Counted from the stretch's first letter, positions 1-9,928 are shown. The stretch: DNA of 64,000 bases from Sphingobacterium alkalisoli (GCF_005049105.1 NZ_SUKA01000001.1:1364001-1428000); one strand, 5' to 3'. Made by a program: numbers and translations. The notes: generated by a model from the letters alone, not told the origin.

Positions 1-2
1 TA

Positions 3-2024
3 ATTTTAGTCAATGTCTCATTGATAGTATGCTATACCTTATATAGCTTATTTTTTAAAAAACTTACTTTTTTTCAGTGGAATAGGTATTATTTGCTGGG
101 GGCATTGATTATTTCGTTGCTTATACCTGTAGGTTTATTTGTGGATATCTCGTCGAATAGCGTGTTGGAACAAGCGCTTCCAACCATTGACCTGCATACG
201 ATGATGGATGTCGATATCATTGCATTCGGAACGCAGGAAAGTCAGTATTACTTAATTGATTTTCTTACTCCCCTGTATGGTGTCGGTGTTCTCGTATTCG
301 GATTGTCGCTGCTGTATCGACTGTACCGACTCCGCTTGATTATGGAAAGCGAACACGATTGGCTGAGCTTTTCATTCTTTAACAAGATTTTCTTGGGAAG
401 GCACTTAACGGATAACGAAACAATTCTTTCACATGAGCTAGTTCACGTGAAACAGGGGCATACCTATGATATTATATTGGTCGAGTTGGTGAGATTGTTC
501 AACTGGTTCAACCCTGTTTTATATTTCTATCACAAGGAATTAAAGTTCCAACACGAGTGTATTGCAGATGAAATCTGTTCGGAGGATAAGGTGGCTTATG
601 CCGAACTATTAGTAGCTCATGCGATGAATGTAGATCAGCTGCATCTGACAAATGAGTTTTCCAACCATTCATTTTTAAAGAAAAGAATCATGATGTTATT
701 TAAGAATAAATCACAAACAAAGCACAAATACCTGTATCTATCTGTGCTACCTCTTGTATTGGTAGTAGTAGGATCTACGTTGATTTTCAACACCTCGAAA
801 GCCAAAAATATCGTAGCCGAATTTGAAAATAAGGTGGCAGATGTGGCGATACCTTTGTCATCTAGTGCTGACGATCAACCATCTGGAGTGTTCGCAGAAC
901 CGATAAGTCTTGTGGAAGCGGTAACGGAATCCCAAGAGGAAACAGCAGCTACACAACAATTCGTTTCCCAGGTGATAGCCCAGGAAGATACGGTAGGAAA
1001 TGAAATATTTACAGCGGTTGAAGTGGTACCTGAGCCTCCAGGTGGATTCACTACTTTTCGTAAATGGATAGCAGATAATTATAAGTATCCGCACGCGGCT
1101 ATAGATGCCGGTGTAAAAGGTACAGTACAAATTTCATTTATTGTAGAGAGGGATGGTTCATTAACGACCTTCGAGATAAAAAAGGATATTGGACATGGTA
1201 CAGGGGAAGCTGCTGTTGAAATGCTAAAAAATGTTGAAAAATGGAGTCCAGGTATCCAAAATGGCCGTAAAGTTCGTGTAGCTTTTACGCTTCCGATCAG
1301 ATTGGATTTAACGCATATGGGATCCGCTCAGGAGGATGTTAAACCGGATGTGCTGGCTGAGCCTGCGCTGGGAAGAGCAAAATTTATGGAATGGTTTGCG
1401 CAGGAATATCAACTGCCTAGAGCGATTACCTCAGCAGATATAGACCCATACATGCTTGTGCGTTTTGTAGTCAACAAGGAAGGTAAACCGGATCAATTCT
1501 CATCCCGGGCAGATGAGCTTGAACAAAGTTTTTTTAATGAAGCGGTACGTATCATCTCTAAAAGCAAGTGGAAGCCGGCACTCAAAGACGGACAACCGGT
1601 TGATTCCCGAACAGCGGTAGGATTTAAATTTGATCGAAGTGGTAAGATTATTCCGAATCATACCCGGGTAGAGGTATTGCCTGAGCCAAAAGGTGGAATG
1701 GTAGCTTTTCGAAAAAGTATCAGCGAATGGTTAATTTATCCTAAAGAAATGATTTCAAAAAAGGAAGGTGGAAAAGTAGATGTATATTTTGAAATCGCTA
1801 AAGATGGCACGCCTTCAAATTTTAAAATTCTGGAAGAACCGTATCCAGGTGTAGGAAAGAACCTTGTAGAGATTATCCAAAAATATGGTAAATGGGCCCC
1901 GGGTATTCTTGATGGAAAAGGTGTGGTTACACAGTATTCTGTTTCCGCTGATCTGACTTTTATGCTCGGAGCAGGGGTCATAGAAGTAAAGGGATTAAAA
2001 GGTGGTAATTTTATCAAATCCTAA
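3..2024 (+). CDS. M56 (BlaR1/MecR1-like) membrane peptidase with three C-terminal TonB-C-like repeats, 5' end cut by window
   Basis: The reading frame is open to the left edge and codes for family-like residues (ILVNVS) before the first possible start (TTG at 21), so the true start lies outside the window. N-terminal membrane segments are followed by a zinc-protease motif HELVH (nt about 432-446) and a downstream HECIADE segment supplying the third ligand, the layout of M56 antirepressor/sensor peptidases. A further membrane segment lies near nt 750-790. The periplasmic part holds three repeated units of about 90 residues (nt about 1020-1310, 1350-1650, 1670-1960), each starting like 'PEP-GG' or 'AEPALG' and containing a 'KWxPgxxxGk' motif typical of TonB C-terminal domains. 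In Bacteroidota such genes usually follow a BlaI-type repressor, which would lie to the left. Role as signal-transducing protease is inferred from family; the signal is unknown. Confidence 0.88.
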   Translation: MLVNVSLIVCYTLYSLFFKKLTFFQWNRYYLLGALIISLLIPVGLFVDISSNSVLEQALPTIDLHTMMDVDIIAFGTQESQYYLIDFLTPLYGVGVLVFGLSLLYRLYRLRLIMESEHDWLSFSFFNKIFLGRHLTDNETILSHELVHVKQGHTYDIILVELVRLFNWFNPVLYFYHKELKFQHECIADEICSEDKVAYAELLVAHAMNVDQLHLTNEFSNHSFLKKRIMMLFKNKSQTKHKYLYLSVLPLVLVVVGSTLIFNTSKAKNIVAEFENKVADVAIPLSSSADDQPSGVFAEPISLVEAVTESQEETAATQQFVSQVIAQEDTVGNEIFTAVEVVPEPPGGFTTFRKWIADNYKYPHAAIDAGVKGTVQISFIVERDGSLTTFEIKKDIGHGTGEAAVEMLKNVEKWSPGIQNGRKVRVAFTLPIRLDLTHMGSAQEDVKPDVLAEPALGRAKFMEWFAQEYQLPRAITSADIDPYMLVRFVVNKEGKPDQFSSRADELEQSFFNEAVRIISKSKWKPALKDGQPVDSRTAVGFKFDRSGKIIPNHTRVEVLPEPKGGMVAFRKSISEWLIYPKEMISKKEGGKVDVYFEIAKDGTPSNFKILEEPYPGVGKNLVEIIQKYGKWAPGILDGKGVVTQYSVSADLTFMLGAGVIEVKGLKGGNFIKS

Positions 2025-2476
2025 AAAGCAGATTGCATAACAAGTGTCTTCCCAAACCGTGATGAAGGATCTAAATGCTGGAGTAAATCAATGGCTTTAG
2101 ATCCTTCACTCCGTTCAGCATGACCATTTAAAATATCATTGCTGTCATCTCACCCTTGGAGGGATCTAAACCACGGAGTGTTCTGCGAATCAAAATCTAT
2201 ATTGATCGTAAAGTTTCTAAATTCTCCGATAATTTCATGACAAAATTTCGAATTAAGTCTTCTGATGCGGCTTTGTTTTCCTGATATTATAAATCTGTTA
2301 TATTTTTCTTCTTATATAGTTTATTTGTGATCTTTTTTTTTAATTATTTTGCAGAAAAAGATGATTTTTTGTAGTAAATAGTATGTGTTTTTATTAAAAA
2401 TGTAATAAAATTATAATTATTATATTGATTTGTTAACAATTAATGCTTAATTTTAGAATAATTTAAGATAATTGTT
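2025..2476. other. Intergenic region, 452 bp, AT-rich, no gene seen
   Basis: No convincing coding frame. The left part holds a repeat-like block with an inverted repeat (listed separately, 2061-2170). The right part (2280-2476) is very AT-rich and presumably carries the promoter of the ATP-grasp operon, but no clear TAnnTTTG box could be chosen. Confidence 0.5.
2061..2170. repeat. Intergenic repeat-like block with 12-bp inverted repeat
   Basis: GAAGGATCTAAA (2064-2075) is perfectly inverted as TTTAGATCCTTC (2096-2107) with a 20-nt loop, and GGATCTAAA occurs a third time at 2162-2170. The words around it ('ccttcactccgttcagcatg', 'gtcatctcaccc') resemble dispersed intergenic repeats seen in many bacterial genomes. 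Only one copy is in this window, so dispersal is an inference. Confidence 0.45.
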
Positions 2477-3916
2477 ATGATTGACCATTTAATTGATAAG
2501 TATAATCCGATAGACGGTGTTTATGATGAGATGATGAATGGTGTAATCCGTCAGCATTATAAGAAATTTGTTTCCTCTTTCGGAGAATTAGATGTTAACT
2601 CCATGGAATTGCGTAATGAAATGGCTAAAAAGCTCTTTATGACGCAGGGTATTACATTTACCGTGTATTCTGATGGAGAAGGGATTGAAAAGATATTCCC
2701 TTTTGATATGATCCCACGAATTATTGAGGCTGCTGAGTGGGAATATATTGAATCGGGAATCCGCCAAAGACTCAAAGCACTTAATATTTTTCTAAAGGAT
2801 ATCTATCATCAGCAATTCATTCTGAAAGATGGTATCGTTCCCTCCAGTTTGATCTTTTCCTGTCCCAATTACCTGCGTGAGATGGTGAATGTCAATGTGC
2901 CATTTGATATTTATACGCATATAAGTGGTATAGACCTCATTAGGGATTACGACGGGACGTATTATGTGTTGGAGGACAATCTTCGGACACCATCAGGTGT
3001 GAGTTACATGCTGGAAAACCGAAAGATGAGTTACCGCATCTTCCCCAATATTCTGCCTGAAAATAAAGTGCGTCAAGTAGCACATTATCCTGATATTTTA
3101 GTAAAAAACCTAGTTAGCTTAGGAGCTCATCTAAGTACAAGACCTACGGTTGTGCTGTTGACTCCAGGTATATTCAATTCTGCCTATTTTGAACATACCA
3201 CGCTGGCTAGATTGATGGGAATTGAGCTGGTCGAAGGTCGTGACCTCGTGGTCCAGAATCATATTGTTTATATGCGAACAACCAAAGGACTGAAAAAAGT
3301 GGATGTGATATACCGACGGGTAGATGATGACTTTATCGATCCATTGGTCTTCCGTTCGGATAGTCTATTGGGTGTGCCGGGCCTTTATCATGCATATCGG
3401 AAAGGTACGGTGAATATCGTCAATGCCATGGGTAATGGTGTGGCCGATGATAAAGCAATCTATACCTATGTACCCGAGATGATTCGATACTACCTAAATG
3501 AAGAACCCATTTTAAAATCTGTGCCTACTTATCGAATGGAAAATGAAGACCAACGTAAATACACGGTGCAGAATATTCGGAATATGGTTGTGAAGAAGAC
3601 CAACGAAAGTGGTGGTTATGGCATGTTGATCGGAAATAACGCGTCGGATCAGGAGATAGCGGAGTATATTTTCGAAATGGAGAAAAATCCGAGACAATTT
3701 ATTTCACAACCGATCATCAAATTATCTGCGGCTCCTTGTTATATTGATGGAAAGCTACAGCCTCGTCGTGTGGATCTTCGGCCTTTTGCCCTTTATGGTC
3801 CAGATGGAATTAAAATTGTCCCGGGTGGGCTGACCAGAGTTGCGTTGAAGGATGGATCCATTGTCGTCAACTCTTCACAAGGTGGCGGAAGTAAGGATAC
3901 CTGGATTGTGGATTGA
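2477..3916 (+). CDS. Circularly permuted type 2 ATP-grasp protein (DUF404/DUF407 type)
   Basis: The 479-residue length and motifs such as EDNLRTPSGVSYML (residues 166-179) and IYRRVDDDFIDP (about 278-289) are those of the circularly permuted ATP-grasp family, predicted ATP-dependent amide ligases. A glycine-rich stretch (NESGGYGMLIG, about residue 376) and RRVDLRPFAL near the C-terminus fit the nucleotide-binding half. It is the first gene of a three-gene operon with an alpha-E protein 17 bp downstream and a transglutaminase after it. This trio recurs widely in bacteria and has been proposed to build or modify a peptide; its product is not established. The ATG start follows an AT-rich leader and agrees with family length. 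Cytoplasmic, no signal peptide. Confidence 0.9.
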   Translation: MIDHLIDKYNPIDGVYDEMMNGVIRQHYKKFVSSFGELDVNSMELRNEMAKKLFMTQGITFTVYSDGEGIEKIFPFDMIPRIIEAAEWEYIESGIRQRLKALNIFLKDIYHQQFILKDGIVPSSLIFSCPNYLREMVNVNVPFDIYTHISGIDLIRDYDGTYYVLEDNLRTPSGVSYMLENRKMSYRIFPNILPENKVRQVAHYPDILVKNLVSLGAHLSTRPTVVLLTPGIFNSAYFEHTTLARLMGIELVEGRDLVVQNHIVYMRTTKGLKKVDVIYRRVDDDFIDPLVFRSDSLLGVPGLYHAYRKGTVNIVNAMGNGVADDKAIYTYVPEMIRYYLNEEPILKSVPTYRMENEDQRKYTVQNIRNMVVKKTNESGGYGMLIGNNASDQEIAEYIFEMEKNPRQFISQPIIKLSAAPCYIDGKLQPRRVDLRPFALYGPDGIKIVPGGLTRVALKDGSIVVNSSQGGGSKDTWIVD

Positions 3917-3933
3917 ACTAAACTTTAAAACAT

Positions 3934-4848
3934 ATGTTAAGTCGAGTGGCCGAAAATCTTTTTTGGATGAGCCGTTATATGGAGCGGACAAATATAAGCC
4001 TGAGGGTGTTGAAGACCTTGTATATTGCGCATCAAGATGGTCTGCCTGTACGATCTTGGGAGCAAACTGCACATCAATTCGGTATTAGAGAGGCTGAAAA
4101 TATGTCTAGTTACACCATTTTGAAAACATTGATTTTTGATAGTAATTCTAATTTTTCGATCCTGAACAATGTTTTTCGTGCCCGTGAAAATGCGCGCAGT
4201 GCTCAGGATCATATCAATCGGGAATTGTGGCAGTCCTTGAATGATTACTATCATTTGGTACGGGATAGTCAATTGAGTCAACAACTAATCTTTGATCCCA
4301 TCAGTGTGCTGGATCAGCTTATCAAACAGACCATGTACTATTATGGCGTTATTGATAGTTCGATGAACAGGGGAGAGGCTTATTGTTTCCTGAGTTTGGG
4401 AAAATTGATGGAACGTGGATTGCAGATCGTTGACTTGTTAAAAACAGAACTCGAGCAAAACATCCATACGGAAGGGCACGAAGAAGATCAGCGCTGGCGG
4501 TATTTGCTGATCGCGTTGAATGGTTATGAAACGTACCTGAGTGAAAATGTGGGTAGTCTTGAACCTCAGTCGGTACTTAATCAAATACTCTATAAGAATA
4601 ATTTTCCAAATTCACTATTTTACAACTGGGACCAGATTGAATCGTTTGCTAGTTTCATGGAACAGGAGGGAGTGGCTCTACATACGAAGGGGCTTCATTT
4701 TGAGATCGGAAAATCATTCTCTTTTATTAAATACAATCAGCTACCAGAACATATAGATCATAAAATACAGTTCCTGAATACGGTTCAACGTAATTACTAC
4801 AACTTATCTAAAGTTATTAATAGCGACTATTTCGGGATAATAAGATAA
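3934..4848 (+). CDS. Alpha-E domain protein (DUF403)
   Basis: The N-terminus 'MLSRVAENLFWMSRYMERT' is the hallmark of the alpha-E (DUF403) family, an all-helical protein of about 300 residues; this one has 304. No catalytic motif can be pointed out. It almost always lies beside a circularly permuted ATP-grasp and a transglutaminase, as here, and is thought to act with them, perhaps as scaffold or substrate-binding partner. It starts 17 bp after the ATP-grasp stop and ends 26 bp before the transglutaminase, so the three genes are most simply one transcript. Confidence 0.9.
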   Translation: MLSRVAENLFWMSRYMERTNISLRVLKTLYIAHQDGLPVRSWEQTAHQFGIREAENMSSYTILKTLIFDSNSNFSILNNVFRARENARSAQDHINRELWQSLNDYYHLVRDSQLSQQLIFDPISVLDQLIKQTMYYYGVIDSSMNRGEAYCFLSLGKLMERGLQIVDLLKTELEQNIHTEGHEEDQRWRYLLIALNGYETYLSENVGSLEPQSVLNQILYKNNFPNSLFYNWDQIESFASFMEQEGVALHTKGLHFEIGKSFSFIKYNQLPEHIDHKIQFLNTVQRNYYNLSKVINSDYFGIIR

Positions 4849-4874
4849 TTTTTAACAATTTAGCAATTACAGTA

Positions 4875-5849
4875 ATGTCAAAATATAGCGTCGTGCACCT
4901 AACTCGATATGTATATCCGTCGGATGTGACCGATAGTGCCAATCAATTTATATTATCTCCGAAGTCTGATGATATGCAGCAGATATTAAAGCACCAGATT
5001 TCTGTGATTCCTAATGTGAATATCGATGTTTTTTCGGATTACTTTGGTAATGAAGTAGGCGTATTTACGCTAGTTGGTCCTCACCGTTCGCTAGAAATAA
5101 GAGCGGATATGGAGGTAGTGACCTTTGCTTCTACAGAGCCTATTGCGGAGATTTCAGTAGTGGAGCAATGGGCTGATCTCGAACTTAAAAAATGGGAATT
5201 TCCGTATATTGATTTTCTCTATCTAGAAAATATTAATTGCAAAGCGGAGGTTAATGCGATTTTTGACGACTATGTTATAAAGGAGATGCATATTGTCGAT
5301 GTTGTTCGTATGTTGTCGACATATATCTATACGAATTTCACCTATCGGCAGGGCGTAACGACGGTAGAGAGTACGGTAGATGAAATCTGGAAACTTCGGG
5401 CGGGAGTGTGTCAGGATTTTGCACATTTACTGATTACCATGTTGCGTATGCAGGATATACCATCCCGTTATATTTCGGGATATATTTGTCCGAGCAACAG
5501 TGAGATGAGAGGCGAGGGTGCTACACATGCCTGGGTAGAAGTTTATATTCCATCTATTGGCTGGCGAGGTATCGATCCTACCAACAATTGCTGGGTTAGT
5601 GATCGACATATTAAAATAGCTTATGGACGTGATTTTAAAGATTGTACACCGGTAAAAGGGACATACAAAGGACCTTCTGCACATACATTGGCAGTATCTG
5701 TCATTATAACAAATGAAAAGACAAAAGAAAAAACGGCGGATCCCATTGAACCTGCTTATGTGAGCGTGACAACGGATGAACAAGTTGAAAAATCAAATTT
5801 GTATCAGCGTTATCTCGAAACACAACAACAGCAACAACAGCAACAATAG
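4875..5849 (+). CDS. Transglutaminase-like cysteine peptidase/amidase family protein
   Basis: The N-terminal half matches the bacterial transglutaminase N domain (typical 'HxTxYxY' style start: VVHLTRYVYP). The catalytic triad is visible: Cys179 in RAGVCQDFAH, His218 in ATHAWVEV and Asp234 in RGIDPTNN. Members of this family with an ATP-grasp/alpha-E operon are presumed to cut or transfer amide bonds in the peptide made by that pathway. No signal peptide is present, so it should be cytoplasmic. The C-terminus ends in a run of eight glutamines coded by mixed CAA/CAG codons, which looks like a recent expansion and has no obvious function. The gene converges on cbpM with only 10 bp between stop codons. 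Confidence 0.9.
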   Translation: MSKYSVVHLTRYVYPSDVTDSANQFILSPKSDDMQQILKHQISVIPNVNIDVFSDYFGNEVGVFTLVGPHRSLEIRADMEVVTFASTEPIAEISVVEQWADLELKKWEFPYIDFLYLENINCKAEVNAIFDDYVIKEMHIVDVVRMLSTYIYTNFTYRQGVTTVESTVDEIWKLRAGVCQDFAHLLITMLRMQDIPSRYISGYICPSNSEMRGEGATHAWVEVYIPSIGWRGIDPTNNCWVSDRHIKIAYGRDFKDCTPVKGTYKGPSAHTLAVSVIITNEKTKEKTADPIEPAYVSVTTDEQVEKSNLYQRYLETQQQQQQQQ

Positions 5850-5859
5850 TGAAGCTAAT

Positions 5860-6138
5860 TTATTTGGTGTGGTCCTCGAGCTTACGGAGTTCGAATTGAA
5901 GTTGTTCGATACGATTTAACAGATGCCGAACAACTTCAATTCCCTGCAAATTTAATTCCAGATCATAGTGCCAGGTGGAATACTGTTCCAACTGGCCAAG
6001 CTCTTCTTCATCTATAAATTCTTCTTCTTCTACAGAAACTAATTCTATCAGGCCGTTTTCATGCAGATCCCGGACAAACGTGCTTTCAATCCTATAGGAC
6101 CGGCAGACATCTATTATTTTCACCAGTGTTCTTTCCAT
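5860..6138 (-). CDS. cbpM: Chaperone modulator CbpM (MerR-like)
   Basis: A 92-residue protein directly downstream (4 bp) of a CbpA-type DnaJ gene. The sequence has an N-terminal MerR-like helix-turn-helix segment ('IIDVCRSYRIESTFVRDL') followed by an acidic stretch and a C-terminal helix ('LLNRIEQLQFELRKLE') likely to form a coiled coil. CbpM binds the J domain of CbpA and inhibits its co-chaperone activity; the assignment here rests on the size, architecture and pairing. No zinc or catalytic residues are expected. Confidence 0.82.
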   Translation of the reverse strand: MERTLVKIIDVCRSYRIESTFVRDLHENGLIELVSVEEEEFIDEEELGQLEQYSTWHYDLELNLQGIEVVRHLLNRIEQLQFELRKLEDHTK

Positions 6139-6142
6139 GATT

Positions 6143-7048
6143 TTATTTTCTTAAATCGCTCAATTGCTGGAATAGATTTTTCTCTTCCTCGCTGAGGTTC
6201 GTAGGGTTCTTGATGTTTATTTCTGCGTAGAAATCGCCAAATTTCCCCTCCTGTTTGTAAATAGGAAAGCCTTTCTCTTTGAGGCGAATTTTGGTTCCAT
6301 TTTGGGTTTCGGGTTTTATTTTTACATTGATCTGCCCATTCAGTAAATTTACCAGCGCATTGCCACCTAGTAGTGCCGTGTATAAATCGAGTTCTAATTT
6401 AGTATAGAGGTCATTTCCCTTACGCTGGAATCGCGGATCCGCTGCAATCGTGAATGTGATATATAAATCCCCTCTGGGACCACCATTTGCACCTTCTGTT
6501 CCTTGACCTTTTAAGCGTATTTTCTGGCCATTTTGAAGGCCCGCTGGAATAGTAATGCGAATGCTTCTCCCGTTGACGGTAAAGGTCCGTTGGTGCGTAG
6601 TCGAAGCTTCTTTCAAGGAAAGGTTGACTTCGGCATTTAGATCTTGCCCGCGGAAGGCACTTTTGCGGCCACCCCCGAAACGGGAACCGAACATCTGTTC
6701 AAAAAAATCAGAATACTCTCCCGTATCATAATTGCCACTATAGTCAAATCCGCCAAATGGATTCTGCGTGCCTCCTCGTCCCTGGCGCGAATACTGCTGC
6801 TGGGCTTTTTGGTACTCATCTCCGTGTTTCCAATTTTCGCCATATTGATCATATTTCTTCCGCTTCTCGGGATCCGTAAGGACTTCGTTTGCCTCGTTTA
6901 TTTCCTGAAATTTTTTCTTGGCCTCATCATCATTAGGATTCAGATCGGGATGGTACTTACGTGCCAGCTTTCGGTAAGCCTTTTTAATATCATCCTGCGA
7001 AGCTGATTTATCTAGCCCCAGTACATTATAATAATCTAAGAATGCCAT
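6143..7048 (-). CDS. cbpA: DnaJ-family co-chaperone, CbpA type
   Basis: A J domain occupies residues 1-70 with the HPD motif at 33-35, which activates the ATPase of DnaK. It is followed by a Gly/Phe-rich linker ([15 protein letters not shown]) and a C-terminal substrate-binding domain ([13 protein letters not shown] onward). The four CxxCxGxG zinc repeats of true DnaJ are absent, so it is CbpA/DjlA-like class B. Its length of 301 residues is normal for CbpA. It is co-transcribed with cbpM, its usual modulator. Cytoplasmic. Confidence 0.92.
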   Translation of the reverse strand: MAFLDYYNVLGLDKSASQDDIKKAYRKLARKYHPDLNPNDDEAKKKFQEINEANEVLTDPEKRKKYDQYGENWKHGDEYQKAQQQYSRQGRGGTQNPFGGFDYSGNYDTGEYSDFFEQMFGSRFGGGRKSAFRGQDLNAEVNLSLKEASTTHQRTFTVNGRSIRITIPAGLQNGQKIRLKGQGTEGANGGPRGDLYITFTIAADPRFQRKGNDLYTKLELDLYTALLGGNALVNLLNGQINVKIKPETQNGTKIRLKEKGFPIYKQEGKFGDFYAEINIKNPTNLSEEEKNLFQQLSDLRK

Positions 7049-7086
7049 AGTTTATGTATAGACTAATGTGTAAAAAACAATACAAT

Positions 7087-9780
7087 TTACTTTTTGTTTT
7101 TGTCGGATGAAGTTAGGAATTTGTAAACAAATCCAAGCATGAAATATTGTTTTTGCGTGAGCTGCTCGCCATATCCAATGTAGTTGCTGCTACTATACCG
7201 GTAAACATTCTGATTCTGGTTCAATAGATCGAAAACCGTTAATTTCAATTCTCCTTTGCCCATTACAGGATAGTAAACAGATGCATTTACTAGGTGAATA
7301 TTCGTGCGTGCATTATCAATACTAGAAGGCTGATTTTTTATATTATAGGAGGTCTCGAAGGTTATTTTATGGATATCGCTTAATCGTAACCCTGCGCCGA
7401 AATCGTGCGTAGTTGTTTGTATATCTCTGAAGCTGCTGGCGTCGGATGAATTTGTGGTTTTTGATACATTGAAATTGTAGCTAGGGCTTAGCGACACTTT
7501 ATTCTTCCAGGAGATATTCAGTGTTTGGTTTCCTGACACAGTCGTATTTTTACTCTTGTTTTCTATTCCATTTGTTATGCCAATGGAAGGATAGTTATAA
7601 AGATTGTAATTGCCATTGACGTACATATTCCATATCTTATTTTGAATGATTTCTTTACGGAAATTTCCCCCCAGGCTGAATCGATCTAAACCATCTGCCT
7701 GATAATACTGTGAGGTGGAGAATGAGTTTTCTGGATCATAGAGATTATTATAACCAATTGATTTGTCAACTAGGGTATAGTTTCCATAAAAAGAAAGATT
7801 AAGCTTTAATTTCTGAAAATGCTTGAAATATTGGATGCGCAAGTTGTCCTGGATCTCGTTGTCAAAATAGGGACTTGCATAGGATAACCTGGTTGGATGG
7901 AGGTCGGAATCTACAGCAATAAACTGGTAAAAAGAAGGGAGGTTTATAGCTTTCGAATAGGCAAGATTCAGGTCATATACATTCAAGGAGAGGTTCGGAA
8001 GCCAATAACTTTGGTTTTTTTGGATATCTTCATTTTTTCCATAATAGTCATAACGACGGTCCATGTTAAGCCACTCAGCACCAATCGATCCCCTAATTCT
8101 TTTGGAAATTCTATAATTGACCTTCGTTCCAAAAAAAGCAGCATGTGCATTCATTTTTTTGTCATTGGTGATGTCTTCTTTATCTTCGAATTCGTCGCTA
8201 TTTAACTTGGAATAGATATCCTCTATCTGGTCTTCTATCTCAATATTATATTTGGCATAAATATCGGTGGTAAATAATTTTTTGAACGGAATCTGAAGAT
8301 TTAGCGTGTTCCCGATCCGCTGCGTATTCGAACGACTGATTTCATTAACGTGTTGATCGATAATACTGTCACCGAAGAGATAATAGCGTCCATAAGAAAT
8401 GTCATTTTGATCCCCTTTATTATCGCGTACATTTAAATCATTGCTAAGGGATAGCACCCATTTGTTTGAAAATCGCTTCTCATATCTGAAGTTATGCCGC
8501 AACGAAGGCGAATTATTTAAGCTATTATTATCCCCTTTGCCCTCTCGTACAGGCGTAGATTCATTTTGGAAACTGCTGTATTCATTGCGTCTATCCGAAG
8601 TTCTTTTATTTAAATTCAGATTTAGATCATAGGAAATAAATGATGTGGTATCGATATGGTAACGTGCAAACGCCCTTATTTTGTGTGTGTAGTTCTTATA
8701 AGTCGCGTTGGAAAAATTTGTGCTGCTAATAGTCGTGTCATTATAAAAACTCTGACTGCTACCTTCATCCCTCGTATAATCGTTTTGTTGTTCAAAAGAA
8801 TATAAAAAGTTGGTCTTCAGTTTTTTGGCAATATCGTAATTGATGTTTACTGCCCCAGAGACATTATTCTGTAATCCTCCGTAAAAGGAATAGGAGGACG
8901 AATTGTTCTCTGCTCTTCCAAATCCTCCCTGTTGGCTGAGTTCGCTGTAATCAAACCCTTTACGGCTCAGGTTATTGGCATATCCGATAAAACTAATTTG
9001 GAGGGTATCCCGAAAGGTGTTTACCAAGGCTCCTGCTTCATACCGATCGCGCGTACCTCCACCTGCATAGAACTTGCCGAACTGAGCTTTTACGAATTCT
9101 CGTTTCGTTTTTAGGTTGATGATAACAGGAAGGTCAGAATCGTCCAATACGACCTGCTTGCTCTCACCTTTCTCGCGGAATACCTGCACTTTGTCGATCA
9201 TGGAGGCATCCAGGTTCCGCGTTGCGATCGTCATATCTTCGTTGAAGAAATCTTTATTATTCAGGCGGACAGACTGCACTGCTTTTCCTTGGTAGTAAAT
9301 CGACCCGTCTAAATTGACCTGAAGACCGGGTAATTTTTGCAATAATTCTTCTACATTCGCATTTGGACGGGTTTTAAAATACTTCGCATTGTATTCTAAG
9401 GTATCTTTATTCATCCGTATAGGGGGAGTCATCTCGATGACGACTTCTTCCAAACTTTTGGGCGCTAGCGTAATGTCTTTAAAATCATATTCGGCTTCAT
9501 CTTGCAGATCGAAATTTAGATATTCTGCAGTCGCATTGATATGACTGATATACAGGATCAAATCTTGATGAATCGGTAATTTAATGAAGCTAAATTTTCC
9601 ATTTTCGTTGGACAATGAATAAGATAGGACAGTAGAGTCCTGAGCGTTTAATATTGCGACGGTGGCTTTCTCCAGCGCTTCCTTTTCAGAAGAGTATAAA
9701 GTGCCCTTTACTTTTCCTTTGTTTTGGGCAAACGTCGAAGCGCTGCAGAGAAGTAGGCATACAAGTAAACAGAGTCTCAT
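7087..9780 (-). CDS. TonB-receptor-like outer-membrane beta-barrel protein with N-terminal carboxypeptidase-regulatory-like domain
   Basis: It begins with a signal peptide (MRLCLLVCLLLCSASTFAQ), followed by a CarboxypepD_reg-like beta-sandwich (residues about 22-110; 'KGTLYSSEKEALEKATVAIL'), a plug-like segment ('VEELLQKLPGLQVNLDGSIYY') and a long region of alternating beta strands ending in an aromatic-rich last strand (YFMLGFVYKF). This is the architecture of the Bacteroidota 'outer membrane beta-barrel family protein' group, related to TonB-dependent receptors but not to SusC. It has no SusD partner. The substrate is unknown. It sits 38 bp upstream of cbpA on the same strand, and a hairpin lies 149 bp upstream of its start. 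Confidence 0.85.
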   Translation of the reverse strand: MRLCLLVCLLLCSASTFAQNKGKVKGTLYSSEKEALEKATVAILNAQDSTVLSYSLSNENGKFSFIKLPIHQDLILYISHINATAEYLNFDLQDEAEYDFKDITLAPKSLEEVVIEMTPPIRMNKDTLEYNAKYFKTRPNANVEELLQKLPGLQVNLDGSIYYQGKAVQSVRLNNKDFFNEDMTIATRNLDASMIDKVQVFREKGESKQVVLDDSDLPVIINLKTKREFVKAQFGKFYAGGGTRDRYEAGALVNTFRDTLQISFIGYANNLSRKGFDYSELSQQGGFGRAENNSSSYSFYGGLQNNVSGAVNINYDIAKKLKTNFLYSFEQQNDYTRDEGSSQSFYNDTTISSTNFSNATYKNYTHKIRAFARYHIDTTSFISYDLNLNLNKRTSDRRNEYSSFQNESTPVREGKGDNNSLNNSPSLRHNFRYEKRFSNKWVLSLSNDLNVRDNKGDQNDISYGRYYLFGDSIIDQHVNEISRSNTQRIGNTLNLQIPFKKLFTTDIYAKYNIEIEDQIEDIYSKLNSDEFEDKEDITNDKKMNAHAAFFGTKVNYRISKRIRGSIGAEWLNMDRRYDYYGKNEDIQKNQSYWLPNLSLNVYDLNLAYSKAINLPSFYQFIAVDSDLHPTRLSYASPYFDNEIQDNLRIQYFKHFQKLKLNLSFYGNYTLVDKSIGYNNLYDPENSFSTSQYYQADGLDRFSLGGNFRKEIIQNKIWNMYVNGNYNLYNYPSIGITNGIENKSKNTTVSGNQTLNISWKNKVSLSPSYNFNVSKTTNSSDASSFRDIQTTTHDFGAGLRLSDIHKITFETSYNIKNQPSSIDNARTNIHLVNASVYYPVMGKGELKLTVFDLLNQNQNVYRYSSSNYIGYGEQLTQKQYFMLGFVYKFLTSSDKNKK

Positions 9781-9928
9781 TTAAGTTATATAATTAAGTT
9801 GAGCATAAATATTACGATTTATTCGTAATAATCAAAGCGAAAGACTGTCTTGTTGCCTATTATTAACACTTTTTAAGAAATAGTATTAACAAAATGTTAA
9901 TTTTAAGGGAACAAAAGGGGGGAAACGA

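Noticed and set aside
3852..4088. Plus-strand frame bridging the ATP-grasp and alpha-E genes
   Set aside because: It overlaps the end of one well-supported gene and the start of another in a different frame and has no recognisable motif.
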